A DNA stretch of 64,000 nucleotides from Ancalomicrobiaceae bacterium S20 (GTDB taxonomy: Bacteria > Pseudomonadota > Alphaproteobacteria > Rhizobiales > Ancalomicrobiaceae), in contig CP158568.1 of assembly GCA_040269895.1 (NCBI GenBank), positions 1,768,716 through 1,832,715 of the forward strand, in the 5' to 3' direction. The notes beneath the pieces were generated by a model. It did no database searches, was not told the DNA's origin, and saw only the letters and a list, made by a program, of their open reading frames with translations. Of this stretch, positions 13,606 to 23,842 are shown in pieces; within the stretch, counting starts at the first letter, position 1; each line of letters opens with the position of its first letter. The position numbers were made by a program, and so were the translations under genes.

Positions 13606-13634
13606 AGTATGTTCACATCATGTTCGTCCGTCAA
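13606..13634 (-). promoter_or_regulatory. LexA-type (SOS) promoter: -35, GTTC-N7-GTTC box and -10
   Basis: On the minus strand a -35 of TTGACG (13629-13634) and a -10 of CATACT (13606-13611) are 17 bases apart. Between them, on the plus strand at 13611-13625, is GTTCACATCATGTTC, which matches the alphaproteobacterial LexA consensus GTTC-N7-GTTC exactly. A repressor bound there would block RNA polymerase. The predicted transcript starts about 20 bases before the Shine-Dalgarno of the 91-residue gene. Confidence 0.72.
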
Positions 13635-13747
13635 GTCCCCTATTCGTCCCCAACTCCGCAGACAGCCCGATTGTCGCAGCACCGTCCCCCGCACACCGAT
13701 CCGGCATTCGCGGCTTGGCGCGGCGACACGGGCATGCGATCGTTCAG

Positions 13748-13905
13748 GCTTCGGGTGCCCGGCATAACCGGGAGAATCGGGAAGACGGTTGAAATCCGTC
13801 GCGTGCCCAACGCTGTGAGGGGGACCACCGGGCAAGGTGCCACTGGCTCAGGCCGGGAAGGCGTCCGGGGGGATGAACCCGAGCCAGAAGACCGGCCCGG
13901 AGACA
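13748..13905 (+). promoter_or_regulatory. Cobalamin riboswitch upstream of bluB
   Basis: The leader shows the conserved adenosylcobalamin aptamer elements in order: GGTGCCCGGCATAACCGGGA, the P5/P6 core around GCCACTGG (13840-13847), GGGAAGGCG, and the closing GAGCCAGAAGACCGGCC (13881-13897). It ends about 50 bases before the bluB start. Control of B12 lower-ligand synthesis by B12 itself is a well-known arrangement. The exact boundaries are approximate. Confidence 0.85.
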
Positions 13906-13956
13906 TAGGCCGCCGCCGTGGACGGGCGAGCGGTCATTCGTTCCGTGAGGGGACCC

Positions 13957-14676
13957 ATGGACACGACAGCGGACGCGGATCACGCGTTCTCCGCCGACGA
14001 ACGCGCGGCCGTCTACAGGTGCATCTTCGAACGCCGCGACGTGCGCGGCGAATTTCGCCCGGCCCAAGTGCCGGATGCGGTGCTCGCGCGCGTGCTCGTC
14101 GCCGCGCATCACGCGCCCTCGGTCGGTTTCATGCAGCCCTGGGATTTCATCGTCGTGCGCGACGCGGCCGTGAAGGCCGCGATCCATGACGGCTTCGCGG
14201 AGGCGCATCGCGAGGCGGCCGCGATGTTCGACGACGACCGTGCCCGACAGTACGCGGCGCTCAAGCTGGAAGGAATTCGGGAGGCGCCGGTCGGGATCTG
14301 CGTGACCTGCGATCGCGACCGCGCCGGACCGGTCGTGCTCGGCCGTACGCATCAGCCGGACATGGATCTCTACAGCACGGTCTGCGCGGTCCAGAACCTC
14401 TGGCTCGCGGCGCGCGCGGAAGGGCTCGGCGTCGGCTGGGTCAGCATCATCCGGCCGGAGCGGCTGCGGGCGGCGCTCGGCATTCCCGAGGCGATCGTGC
14501 CGATCGCCTATCTGTGCCTCGGCCATGTCGCCCGCTTCCACGATCGGCCGGAGCTCGAGACGCGCGGCTGGGCGAAGCGCGCGAGCCTCGCCGGGCGCAT
14601 CGCCTTCGACCGTTGGGGGCATGCGGACCGCGAGGCCGGGCTGATCCGGGAGATCGAGGCGCGGGGTGCGGCGTGA
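13957..14676 (+). CDS. bluB: 5,6-dimethylbenzimidazole synthase BluB
   Basis: BluB is an oxygen-dependent flavin-destroying enzyme that converts reduced FMN to 5,6-dimethylbenzimidazole, the lower ligand of vitamin B12. The 239-residue protein has the nitroreductase-like fold signatures FERRDVRGEF near residue 25, AAHHAPSVGFMQPWDF near residue 50, and AEGLGVGWVSIIRPE near residue 155. The ATG at 13957 has GAGGGG just upstream; the frame is open 13 codons further, within the leader. The cobalamin riboswitch before it fits this role. Confidence 0.95.
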   Translation: MDTTADADHAFSADERAAVYRCIFERRDVRGEFRPAQVPDAVLARVLVAAHHAPSVGFMQPWDFIVVRDAAVKAAIHDGFAEAHREAAAMFDDDRARQYAALKLEGIREAPVGICVTCDRDRAGPVVLGRTHQPDMDLYSTVCAVQNLWLAARAEGLGVGWVSIIRPERLRAALGIPEAIVPIAYLCLGHVARFHDRPELETRGWAKRASLAGRIAFDRWGHADREAGLIREIEARGAA

Positions 14677-14818
14677 CGGTGGCCGGGCACGCCGCTTGCC
14701 GAATGACAGGATCGACCACCGAGCGATTTCGCCGCCGTCGATCCTCGTCTAGGGTTCGGCGCGCCGATGGCTGCCGCCATCTTTCGTAGAGCCCGATCGA
14801 AGCAGGACGAATCCGCCC

Positions 14819-15750
14819 ATGCCCCTCCTGGATGCCAGCGCCCGCGGCGTTTACATCATCGCCGTCACCCCCTTCCATGACGACGGCCGGATCGACTTCG
14901 ACAGCATCGATCGGCTGACCGACTTCTATCTGGAGCACGGCGTCACCGGCTTCACCGTGCTCGGCCAGCTCGGCGAGGCGCCGAAGCTCACGAGCGCGGA
15001 GAGCGCGGCGGTGGCCGAACGGTTTCTGAAGCGGATCGACGGCCGGGTGCCGACCATCGTCGGCGTCTCGTCGCCCGGCTTTGCCGCCATGGGCGAGTTG
15101 ACGGCGCGGGTCATGGACGGCGGTGCGGCCGGCGTCATGATCGCCCCGCCCGCGCATCTGCGCACCGACGATCAGATCGTCGGCTACTACGCCGGCGCCG
15201 CCGCGACGATCGGCGCGAACGTGCCGTTCGTGATCCAGGATTATCCGCTGACGCTGACGGTCGTGATGACGCCGCAGGTGATCCGGCGCATCGTCGAGGC
15301 CAACGCCAACTGCGTGATGCTGAAACACGAGGATTGGCCGGGCCTGGCCAAGATCTCGACCTTGCGCGCATGGGAAACCGCGGGCGAGATGCGGCGCATC
15401 TCGATCCTGACCGGCAACGGCGGCATCTTCCTCGCCGAGGAGATGCGGCGCGGCGCGGACGGCGCGATGACCGGCTTCGCCTTCCCCGAGATGATGGTCG
15501 GGGTCGTCGCGGCGCACGGCCGTGGCGATCTCGAGCGCGCGCAGGACATCTTCGACGCCTACCTGCCGTTCGCCCGCTACGAGCAGCAGCCGGGGCTCGG
15601 GCTCGCGATCCGCAAGCATGTGCTCGCCCGCCGCGGCGCGATCGGCTCCGCCACCTGCGGGCGCCGGGACCGAAGCTCAGTGCGGCGGACATCGCCGACA
15701 TCGACTTCCTGCTCGCGCGTCAGGAGTGGCGGCTCGCGGCGCTCGGCTGA
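14819..15750 (+). pseudogene. Dihydrodipicolinate synthase (DapA)-family lyase, frameshifted near the 3' end
   Basis: This is a class I aldolase TIM-barrel protein of about 310 residues. The Schiff-base Lys (K169, in CVMLKHED) and catalytic Tyr (Y142, in VIQDYPLT) align with E. coli DapA K161 and Y133. The pyruvate-binding GTTGE motif reads GQLGE (residues 49-53), so it is probably not the lysine-pathway enzyme. About 280 codons in, near 15655, the frame shifts. One missing C would restore the natural end (LRAPGPKLSAADIADIDFLL) with a stop at 15748-15750; without it the frame runs on into the tonB region. A sequencing indel is the likelier cause. Confidence 0.8.
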
Positions 15751-16122
15751 GCCGGCGGTCGGGATCAGGGGCGAGATCGGGGTCGGGCGCGCCGACGCGC
15801 GTTCGCGCCCCAGGATCCCGGATGCCGGCCGAACCGGCTCCGGACCTGCCGCGACGTCCGGATGGATTTGGATTGGAATAGATCAAAATCATTGTATTTG
15901 CAGGGACTTGTATATCCGCTTATCGTCCGCCGCGGCCTCGGACGGGCCGCCGATCCCGGGATTGTCCCGGATGAGTGCGATCGAGACGGATGCCATGACC
16001 CTGCGTGCGACGCGCGTCGCCGACTTCTCTGCCGTGAATGCCGCGCCGCGGAGCGCCGCGCGCCGCTGCGGCCGCCATTCCCCGGAGCGCATTCCCGTGC
16101 CCGTTGACCCTCGGAGGGCGCC
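15751..16122. other. 372-base region upstream of tonB with an AT-rich patch
   Basis: No gene is present once the DapA-family frameshift is corrected. An AT-rich patch at 15863-15925 stands out against the GC-rich background and contains an imperfect palindrome (plus strand TCAAAATCATTGTATTTGCA). It is a plausible metal-responsive promoter or operator for tonB, but it matches no consensus well enough to name. Confidence 0.35.
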
Positions 16123-17147
16123 GTGAGTGCGCCGTCGAACGCGGCGAGACCGGGTGCGGCCGGTCTCGACGTTGCGCCGGCGTTCGGCTGGACGCTCGCC
16201 TGCGTCGCGGCGACCGGGCTGCATGCGGCGCTGCTCTGGCATCTGGCGACGCGTCCGCCGGTGCTGATCGATCCGATCGGCGCGCCGGCCGTGGCGGTGG
16301 AGATCGACCTCGAGCCGGTCGTCTCGACGCCCGATGCGCCGGCGCAGGAGCCCGCGCGCACGGCCGAGGTCGCCCCTGCGCCCCCAGAGGCACCACCGGT
16401 CCAGTCCGCGCCGCCCGAACCGCCCCAGCCGGACATCGCGCGGCCAGACATGGCGCGGCCGGAGCCCCCGCTCGCGGACATGCCCCCGCCCGAGACCGTG
16501 GCCGAACAGCTCCCGAAGGAGCCGCCGCCCCCGGAGATGCCACCAGAGACGCCACCAGAACCCGAAAAGACCGCCACCGTTCAGCCGGCGCCGCCGCCCG
16601 AGCCGACGCCGCCCGAGCCGACGCCATCGGTGCCTGCGCCTCCGGAGCCGGCCCTGCCAATTCCGCCCGATGCCGCAGTCCTGCCGCCGCCTCCCGCCCC
16701 GGCGAAGCCGGTCGAGGCGCACAAGCCTCCCCGAAGCGGCAGCCGGCCGAGCGTCGCCAGCCGGAGCCGAAGCATCGGCAACCCGAGCGTCCGACCCCGC
16801 CCCGCGTCGCGGAAACGCGGCCGGCACCCGCCCCGACACCGGCGGTCAGCAGCGCGCCGTCTAGCGCCGCGGCGACAGCGGCGTGGAAGGAGCGGCTTTC
16901 CTCGCATCTCAACCGGCACAAGCGGTTTCCGCCCGGCGCCGGCACGGGCGTCAGCGTGGTCGCCTTCACCATCGGGGCGAGCGGCGACGTCGTCTCGGCG
17001 CGGCTCGTGCGGTCCTCCGGCGATGCCGCGCTCGATGCCGAGGCGACAGCGTTGCCGCGCCGGGCGAGCCCGTTGCCGTCCCCGCCGGCAGAGGTGGCGC
17101 GCGGCGGATCGATCACGCTCAGCGTGCCCGTCCGCTTCAGCCGTTGA
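16123..17147 (+). pseudogene. tonB: TonB energy transducer (first copy), frameshifted
   Basis: TonB links the ExbBD proton channel to outer-membrane receptors. The N-terminal membrane anchor (FGWTLACVAATGLHAALLWH) and a long Pro/Glu-rich periplasmic spacer read from 16123. At the CCCC run 16729-16732 the frame shifts. With one extra C it continues as KRQPAERRQPEPKHRQPE and ends in a TonB C-terminal domain (WKERLSSHLNRHKRFPPGAG, then VVAFTIGASGDVVSARLVRS). Total about 341 residues. It stands alone, convergent with the methyltransferase gene. A second tonB is at 27148-28062. Confidence 0.82.
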
Positions 17148-17165
17148 GCGGAGCGCGTATCGTCC

Positions 17166-17965
17166 TCAGCGCGATCGCGCGACGCTCGGTCCTTCGACCC
17201 GGCAGGACAGGACGAAGCGCCGATAGACGAAGGTTCTCATGCGATTGCGAAGATTGGCGCCGCGCCGTTGCGCGGCGGCGATCGGGGCATGCGAGCCGAT
17301 CGCGATGTCGGAGAAGCCCGCCGCCGCCAGCATGGGGACCAAGCGCTCGGGCGTCAGGCCATCGGCGAAGGGGAGACGGCCCATGATGCCGCGATGCCGA
17401 TCGCCGAGCGCGCCGTCATAGTGCCGGTCCGGGCCGAACAGCCGGTCGAGACCGGCGATCGCCAGTGCCGCCACACGGCCGAGGCCGAAGGGGCTCGACC
17501 AATCGCCGTCGAAGACGACGAGACGGCCGCCGGGCCGGAGCAGACGGCGCCATTCCACGAGCGCGGCAGCCGGATCGGTCAGCGTCCAGACCAGATGCCG
17601 GCAGACGATCGCGTCGAAGCTCGCCTCCGGCAACATCGGGTTTTCGGCATCGGCGAGCAGCAGGCGAAGCCGCGGCCTGCCGGCGTGTTTGGCGCGGGCG
17701 ACCGCGAGCATGTCCTCGGAGAAGTCGAGCGCCGTCACCTCGTGGCCGAGCGCGAGCAAGAGCGCGGTGACCTCGCCGGTGCCGCAGGCGAGTTCGAGCA
17801 CGCGCTGGGGCGCGGGCCCGATCCGGTCGGCGATGGCGGCCGACCAGGCCTCGAACTCCGGCCCGCCGCGCGGGATTCGATGGCCGAAGGCGAGATCGAA
17901 TGTCTTCGACCGCTCCGACCAGTAGTCGCGAATGTCGTCCTTCAGCGAACGGTTGGTCGCGGCCG

Positions 17966-17969
<4 letters not shown>
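17166..17969 (-). CDS. Class I SAM-dependent methyltransferase
   Basis: A 267-residue methyltransferase with motif I VLELACGTGEVTALLLALGH (residues about 56-75), motif II ALDFSEDMLAVARAKH, and the post-motif FDAIVCRHLVWTL. It is last in the ABC operon; its ATG overlaps the stop of the ATPase gene. Methyltransferases are recurrent companions of metallophore or tetrapyrrole ABC importers, but the substrate cannot be read from sequence. No membrane segment or signal peptide is evident. Confidence 0.88.
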
Positions 17970-18755
<786 letters not shown>

Positions 18756-18759
<4 letters not shown>

Positions 18760-19781
18760 CGGTCGATCCTCCTGTGTACGAGAATGACGGCGAAGATCGG
18801 CGCGCCGACGAGCGCGGTCATGACGCCGATCGGCAGAACCTGGCCCTGGACGACGACGCGCGATAACACATCGGCGGCGATCATGAACACAGCCCCGGCG
18901 ACCGCGCTCGCCGGCAGGAGCGCGCCGTGGCGCACGCCGACGAACATGCGCGCGACATGCGGAACCACCAGCCCGACGAAGCCGATCGAGCCGACGAAGC
19001 CGACCATCACGGCGGTCATGGCGGCGGCGGCCAGCACGAGCGTGACCTGCACACGCCGGACCGGTACGCCGAGCGAGGCGGCCGAGTCGGTGCCGAAGGC
19101 GAAGGCGTCGAGCGCGCGGGCGTGGGCGACGCAGACGGCGGTGCCGATCAGCGCGGCCGGCACGGCGACCGTGACATCCGGCCAGCGCGTGCCGGAGAGA
19201 TTGCCGAGCAGCCAGAACAGGATGCCGCGCGCCTGATCGGCGGTCGCGGCCTTTGCAACCACGAAGGAGGTCAGGGCATTGAACAGCTGCGAACCGGCGA
19301 TGCCGGCGAGGATCACCGAGGCCGCGCCCCGCCCGGCCCGCCAGGCCAGAAAGGCCACGAGCGCAAATGCCAGAAGCGCGCCGGCGAGCGCGCCGGAGGT
19401 CAGCGACAGCGCGCCGCCGCCGAGGCCGAGCACGGCGACGCTGACCGCGCCCGTCGAGGCGCCGGCCGAGATGCCGAGCAGGTAGGGATCGGCGAGCGGG
19501 TTGCGCAGCAGCGACTGCAGCACCGCGCCGCTGACGGCCAGCGCCATGCCGCACGCCGCCGCCATCAGCGCGCGGGCGATGCGGTAGTTCCAGACGATGC
19601 CGGCATCGATGGCGTCGACCGAGGTCGCCGCGCCCCATAGCTTCTGAGCGACGGTCGCGGCCACGGTCGAGAGCGGGATCGCGGTCTCGCCGAGCGCGGC
19701 ACCGGCCGCGACCGCCAGGATGAGGAGGGCGAGCGCGAGGGCGCCCGCCCCTGCCCGGCGCAGGATCAACGCTGGCGTCAT
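18756..19781 (-). CDS. FecCD-family ABC transporter permease
   Basis: An integral membrane permease of 341 residues from the family that moves iron-siderophores, heme and cobalamin. The family hallmarks are GAVLQSLLRNPLADPYLLGI (about residue 75-95), a Gly-rich segment GISAGASTGAVSVAVLG, and GFVGSIGFVGLVVPHVARM near residue 250. The start at 19781 shares one base with the stop of the binding-protein gene and its stop overlaps the ATPase start, so the three are translationally coupled. Confidence 0.93.
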
Positions 19782-20824
19782 CACTCCGAGAGCCGCGCCT
19801 TGTCGACCGCTTCGGCCAGGGCCTCGATGCCGTCGATGGTGCGGATGGTCGGGTTCATCGCCTGGGCGTCGAGTTCGACGATGCGGTCGGCCTTGACCGC
19901 CGGCATCAGGCTCGTGACCGGGTCGGACTTCAGGAACGCGAGCTTGGCGGTGATGTCGTCGGCCGGATAGCGGCGACGGTCCATCTTGCCGGCGACGATC
20001 ACGGTCGGGTTGGCGCGCGCGATCGTCTCCCAGCCGATGGTCGGCCATTCCTCGTCGGTCTCGATCACGTTGCGGATGCCGAGCGTCGCCATGATGTAGG
20101 CCGGCGCGCCACGGCGGCCGGCGACATAGGGGTCCGCCTTCATCTGCGAGCTGGAGAACCAGAACACCGCCGAGACCTTGCCGCCATAGCCGGCGATCTT
20201 CTTGCGCGCCGCCTCCTCGCGCGCCTTCAGCTCGGCGATCAGCTTGTCGCCGCGATCCTTGACGTCGAAGATGCGGGCCATGTCGTCGATCTCGCGATAG
20301 ATCAGGCCCATGTCGAAGGCGGCCGTGCGCAGGCCGTCGCCGGCGCCGGCGTTGTCCTTGCCCTGGCAATCGGCCGGCGAGGTGTAGACCGGGATGCCGA
20401 GGTCGGCGAACTGCTGCGGCGTGCCGACCACGCCCTTCGGGCCGATCTGCCATTCGAACTGGGTCGTGACCAGCTGCGGCTTGCGCGAGACGACGCTCTC
20501 GAAGCTCGGGTCGTTGTCGGCGAGCCGCGGCACCTTGGCGTTGATCGCCTCGTAGCCCTTCAGCACCGGCCCGAGCCAGACCGCCGTGCCGGCGACCTTG
20601 TCGGCGAGGCCGAGCAGATAGAGGATCTCGGTCGAGCTCTGTCCGACCGAGACGACCCGCTCCGGCGGGTGCTCGAAGGTCAGCGTGCGACCGCAGTTTT
20701 CGATCGTGACAGGTGCCGCAGCCGCCGACGAGGCGAGTTGCGGGGCGATCAGGGCCGTCGTCAGCAGCAGCGGCAAGGCGAAGCGGCGCGCTGCGGCGAC
20801 CGGAATGAAGCTGTTCAGGGACAT
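19781..20824 (-). CDS. ABC transporter substrate-binding protein (FecB/BtuF-like)
   Basis: A 347-residue periplasmic protein with a Sec signal peptide (FALPLLLTTALIAPQLASSA) and the cluster A-2 / TroA-type fold: RVVSVGQSSTEILYLLGLAD near residue 60 and IETDEEWPTIGWETIARANP near residue 250. I chose the ATG at 20824 because it places the signal peptide correctly; the frame is open to 20881. The ligand is unresolved: iron chelate, zinc chelate and corrinoid are all possible. An 18-bp palindrome lies 60 bases upstream. Confidence 0.9.
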   Translation of the reverse strand: MSLNSFIPVAAARRFALPLLLTTALIAPQLASSAAAAPVTIENCGRTLTFEHPPERVVSVGQSSTEILYLLGLADKVAGTAVWLGPVLKGYEAINAKVPRLADNDPSFESVVSRKPQLVTTQFEWQIGPKGVVGTPQQFADLGIPVYTSPADCQGKDNAGAGDGLRTAAFDMGLIYREIDDMARIFDVKDRGDKLIAELKAREEAARKKIAGYGGKVSAVFWFSSSQMKADPYVAGRRGAPAYIMATLGIRNVIETDEEWPTIGWETIARANPTVIVAGKMDRRRYPADDITAKLAFLKSDPVTSLMPAVKADRIVELDAQAMNPTIRTIDGIEALAEAVDKARLSE

Positions 20825-20883
20825 GGGAAAATCCGCTGGTTCAGGGAAGGAGGCGGCGGACCGATCCGGTTCGCACGGCATAT

Positions 20884-20901
20884 GTTATGTTATAACATAA
20901 C
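20884..20901. promoter_or_regulatory. 18-bp perfect palindrome, candidate metalloregulator operator
   Basis: GTTATGTTATAACATAAC is its own reverse complement over all 18 bases and lies in an AT-rich island between the 127-residue gene and the binding-protein gene. Its core ATGTTATAACAT resembles Zur-type boxes of proteobacteria. I read it as a repressor site over the ABC operon promoter; assignment to Zur is an inference. Confidence 0.65.
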
Positions 20902-20958
20902 GTTTGATGGAGATGTCAACGCCCGGACACGTGAGCCGCGCCGGGGCATGTCCGGCGC

Positions 20959-21342
20959 TCAGCCATCGGCGAGGCTGAGGCTCTTCAGCTCGGCAAAGCG
21001 GCGCTCGGCGATGTCGAAGGCGCGCGCCATGTCAGCCCGATCGACGCCGGCGCGGAGCTGTCGCGCGATTAGGCCGATGTCGGCACCGGCCGCGGTTGCC
21101 GAGAGCGTCAGGATCACGGTGGCGATATCGGTGGGATCGAGCCTCGGCGGCTGCGGTCTGGAGGGCCGCCGGCGCGTCGGTGCCGGCGTCATCGATCCGG
21201 CGCCGCCGCGCCGGGCACCGACGGGCACGGGCTGGCCTTCGATCAGCGTGACGCGGGTGCGGGCGGTCACGTCCGATCCCGGCGGTTCGGAGCCGGTCGC
21301 ATCCAGCGGGTGGGGATTTCGAAAATGGGACTTACCGCGCAT
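20959..21342 (-). CDS. Unknown 127-residue protein downstream of a cobalamin riboswitch
   Basis: I do not recognise this protein. The N-terminal half is Pro/Arg/Gly-rich and probably disordered. The C-terminal half (about residues 70-127; TDIATVILTLSATAAGADIG then IARQLRAGVDRADMARAFDI) looks helical and uses codons like its neighbours. It has no Cys and only two His, so it is unlike the small His-rich cobalt protein CbtB. The frame is open to 21480, but the ATG at 21342 has GGAGG four bases upstream and lies after the riboswitch. It precedes the FecBCD-type ABC operon. Confidence 0.55.
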   Translation of the reverse strand: MRGKSHFRNPHPLDATGSEPPGSDVTARTRVTLIEGQPVPVGARRGGAGSMTPAPTRRRPSRPQPPRLDPTDIATVILTLSATAAGADIGLIARQLRAGVDRADMARAFDIAERRFAELKSLSLADG

Positions 21343-21497
21343 GAGCCCTCCGCTCTGCCGAGACCGGATGGGGCATGACGCAGGATACACGGGCGAGCCG
21401 CCGGGCGGCGGCCATCTCCGGACGAACGGCCGCGCGAGGCGACGGGTCGGCGAAGGCCCATGTTTCCGCCGCCGAGGCACCCCGCCCGGTCGAGTTG

Positions 21498-21675
21498 GAA
21501 CAGCGTCGGCAGGTCTCCCGGCTCGCGGTTCAGCGGACCCTTCGGCCTTCCCGGGTCACCCCAGTGGCACGCATGAAGGGCCCTCTCCGCTCACGGTTGC
21601 GGGGGCAGCTCCGGCCATGCCGGTCTTGCGACCGGCGTTCCGGATTCCCTGTTAGGTCCATCAGGACACCGACAC
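21498..21675 (-). promoter_or_regulatory. Cobalamin riboswitch upstream of the 127-residue gene and ABC operon
   Basis: Read on the minus strand, the aptamer elements occur in order: AGCTGCCCCCGCAACCGTGA, GCCACTGGGGTGACC, CGGGAAGGC, and GAGCCGGGAGACCTGCCGAC. These match the adenosylcobalamin riboswitch core closely. It begins about 75 bases after the nucleotidase stop and its 3' end is about 155 bases before the ATG at 21342. The regulated gene could be the unknown small protein alone or also the ABC operon beyond it. Boundaries are approximate. Confidence 0.85.
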
Positions 21676-21751
21676 GGCCAAGGGACCATATCGTCTCCGG
21701 CGCGTCAACGGTCGGGCTCGAGATTGAACGCCACGGAACAGGTGGCCTCGC

Positions 21752-23724
21752 TCAGATCTCGAAGGTCACCCGCACATAGCCAGCCTTGGCACCCTCGCCG
21801 AGTTTCAGCTTCGGCCGCTCGCCCACGAGCGCACGCGCGGCCGTGCCGGTATCGAAGCCGACCACAATCGGCCCGCCGGTGACCGCGTAGCGCCACGGCG
21901 TCGTGGCCGCGACCGAGACCGGATCATGCGCCTTGATCCAGGCGACCACCACGTCGCGGCTGAGGTCCGGCGCGCGCAGGACCACATTGTCGCCGCCGAG
22001 GCCCGGAAACTTGCCGCCACCATCGGCGCGGTAGTTGTTGGTGACGACCAGGAATTCCGCCGCCGGATCGATCGGCTTGCCCTCGAAGCTCAGATCGACG
22101 ATGCGGCCGCCGTCCGGCGTGACGATCGCGCCGTTCTGGTCGGTGCGCGCCGGCCTGGTCGGGTCGATGCCGTAGCTCACGCCGGCGATGGCGTCGAAAT
22201 TGTAGGACGGCACATGGCCGTCGAGCAGCGGCTGCGGCTCGCCCGCCCCCGGCTTCAGCGTGTTGAACACGCGCGCACCGTGTTCGAGCCACTCGCGCAC
22301 GGTCGCGCCCGTCACCCGGACGACCGCGAGCGTGTTCGGATAGGTGTAGAGATCGGCCGCGTCGCGCAGCGCGACCGGGCCGGCGGCGACATCAGTGAAC
22401 CAGTCGGGCGTGTAGCCGGTCTTGAACGGCGCGACCGCCGACAGGATCGGCAGACCGGCATGCGGCGTGCCGGCGAGCATCCGCTTGGCGTAGTCGATCT
22501 GGGCGGCGTGGACCACGTTCGACGGTGCGTCCTCGCCGGTCCAGACGAAATAGCTCTGCACCCGCTCGGCGAAGCGGCCGACCGGCGTCTCGATCCAGGC
22601 CTTGGTCGCCTCGTGCGCCGGCTTGATCAGCGCCGCGATGGCCGCATCGGGCTCGACGGTGGCGACCAGCTTGCCGTCGATGCGCCTGGCGATCGGGCGG
22701 GTCTCGACGTGGAAGTCGGCGAGCTTCCAGCGCTCGCCGTCGCGCACCAGATCGAGATCGAGCACGCCGAGGTGGCTGCCCCAGAAGCCCGGCATCGCGG
22801 CCGGCACGCCGGCGAGCGTGCCGCGCGTCGCATCGGCATGGTCGGTCTTGGCGTAGTCCGGGCCGGGAAAACCCGGTGCGAATGGCCGGTCAGCACGATG
22901 TCGAGGCCGGCGGCCTCGGCGAGATGCAGCGCGGCGTTCTCCTCGCCGACCAGTCGCGGACCGCCGCCGATGCCGGCATGGCAGAGGCCGACGACGATAT
23001 CGGCGCGGGCGCGCAGGTCCGGCACGACCGCGTGCGCCGCATCGACGATGTCGAAAGCCTTCAGCCGGCCTTCGAGCTTCGACCTGTCCCAGTTCATGAT
23101 CTGCGGCGTGACGAAACCGACCACACCGATCCTCAACGTGTGCGCCGCGCCGTTCGCATCGACGAAGGTTCGCTCCAGCACGACGGTCTTCGGCAGGAAG
23201 TCCGAGCCGTCGGCACGTTCGATATTGGCGCAGACGAACGGGAACTTGGCGCCGGCGAGCGAGCGCTCGAGGAAGTCGAGGCCGAAGTTGAATTCGTGAT
23301 TGCCGACTGTCGCCGCATCGGTGCCGAGGGCCTCCAGAACCGCGACCAGCGGATGGCGCTCGCCCGCGGCGAGGCCGCCGGGCCGGGCGACGTAGTCGCC
23401 CAGCGGATTGCCCTGGATCAGGTCGCCGTTGTCGAACAGCAGGCAGTTCGGGGCCTCGGCCCGCGCGGCGCGCACCAGCGAGGCAGTGCGGACCACGCCC
23501 TGCGAGAGATCCTGCTTCGCCCGGTAGTAGTCCCAGTCCATCACCGCGGTGTGGAGATCCGAGGTCTCCAGCACGCGCAACCTGAGCCGGGGCGCATCGG
23601 CGGCGCGTGCTGCGGGGCCGGCGAGGAAGGCCGCGCCGAGACAGGCGAAGCCGGCGAGCACGTCACGACGACGCGGGCCGGTCGTCAGGGGCTCGGCACT
23701 CGCAGGGGTCACGGCATGGCGCAT
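21752..23724 (-). pseudogene. cpdB: Periplasmic 2',3'-cyclic-nucleotide phosphodiesterase / 3'-nucleotidase, frameshifted
   Basis: This is a two-domain 5'-nucleotidase-superfamily enzyme, about 657 residues if read through. A Tat-type signal (RRRDVLAGFACLGAAFLAG) is followed by the metallophosphatase motifs LETSDLHTAVMDWDYYRAKQ (CpdB-like), LFDNGDLIQGNPLGDY, GNHEFNFG and LTGHSHRVFP. Near 22860-22866 (minus-strand CCCGGCCC, expected CCCGGGCCC) one G is missing. The frame then resumes with AKTDHADATRGTLAGVPAAM and the C-terminal nucleotide-binding domain (PYPNTLAVVRV-like YTYPNTLAVVRVTGATVREW). It would release nucleosides and phosphate from periplasmic nucleotides. It follows the exbB terminator, so it is probably expressed separately. 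Confidence 0.87.
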
Positions 23725-23842
23725 GGACAGGCTCCTCGGCGGGTCTGGACCGGCATCGTGGCCGGGAACGGTGACGGTTGTTCGACCGCCCGGGCGAAGC
23801 CGGCGGCGGACCGGAAGATGACGGGCAGGACAGCGGCTGCGG

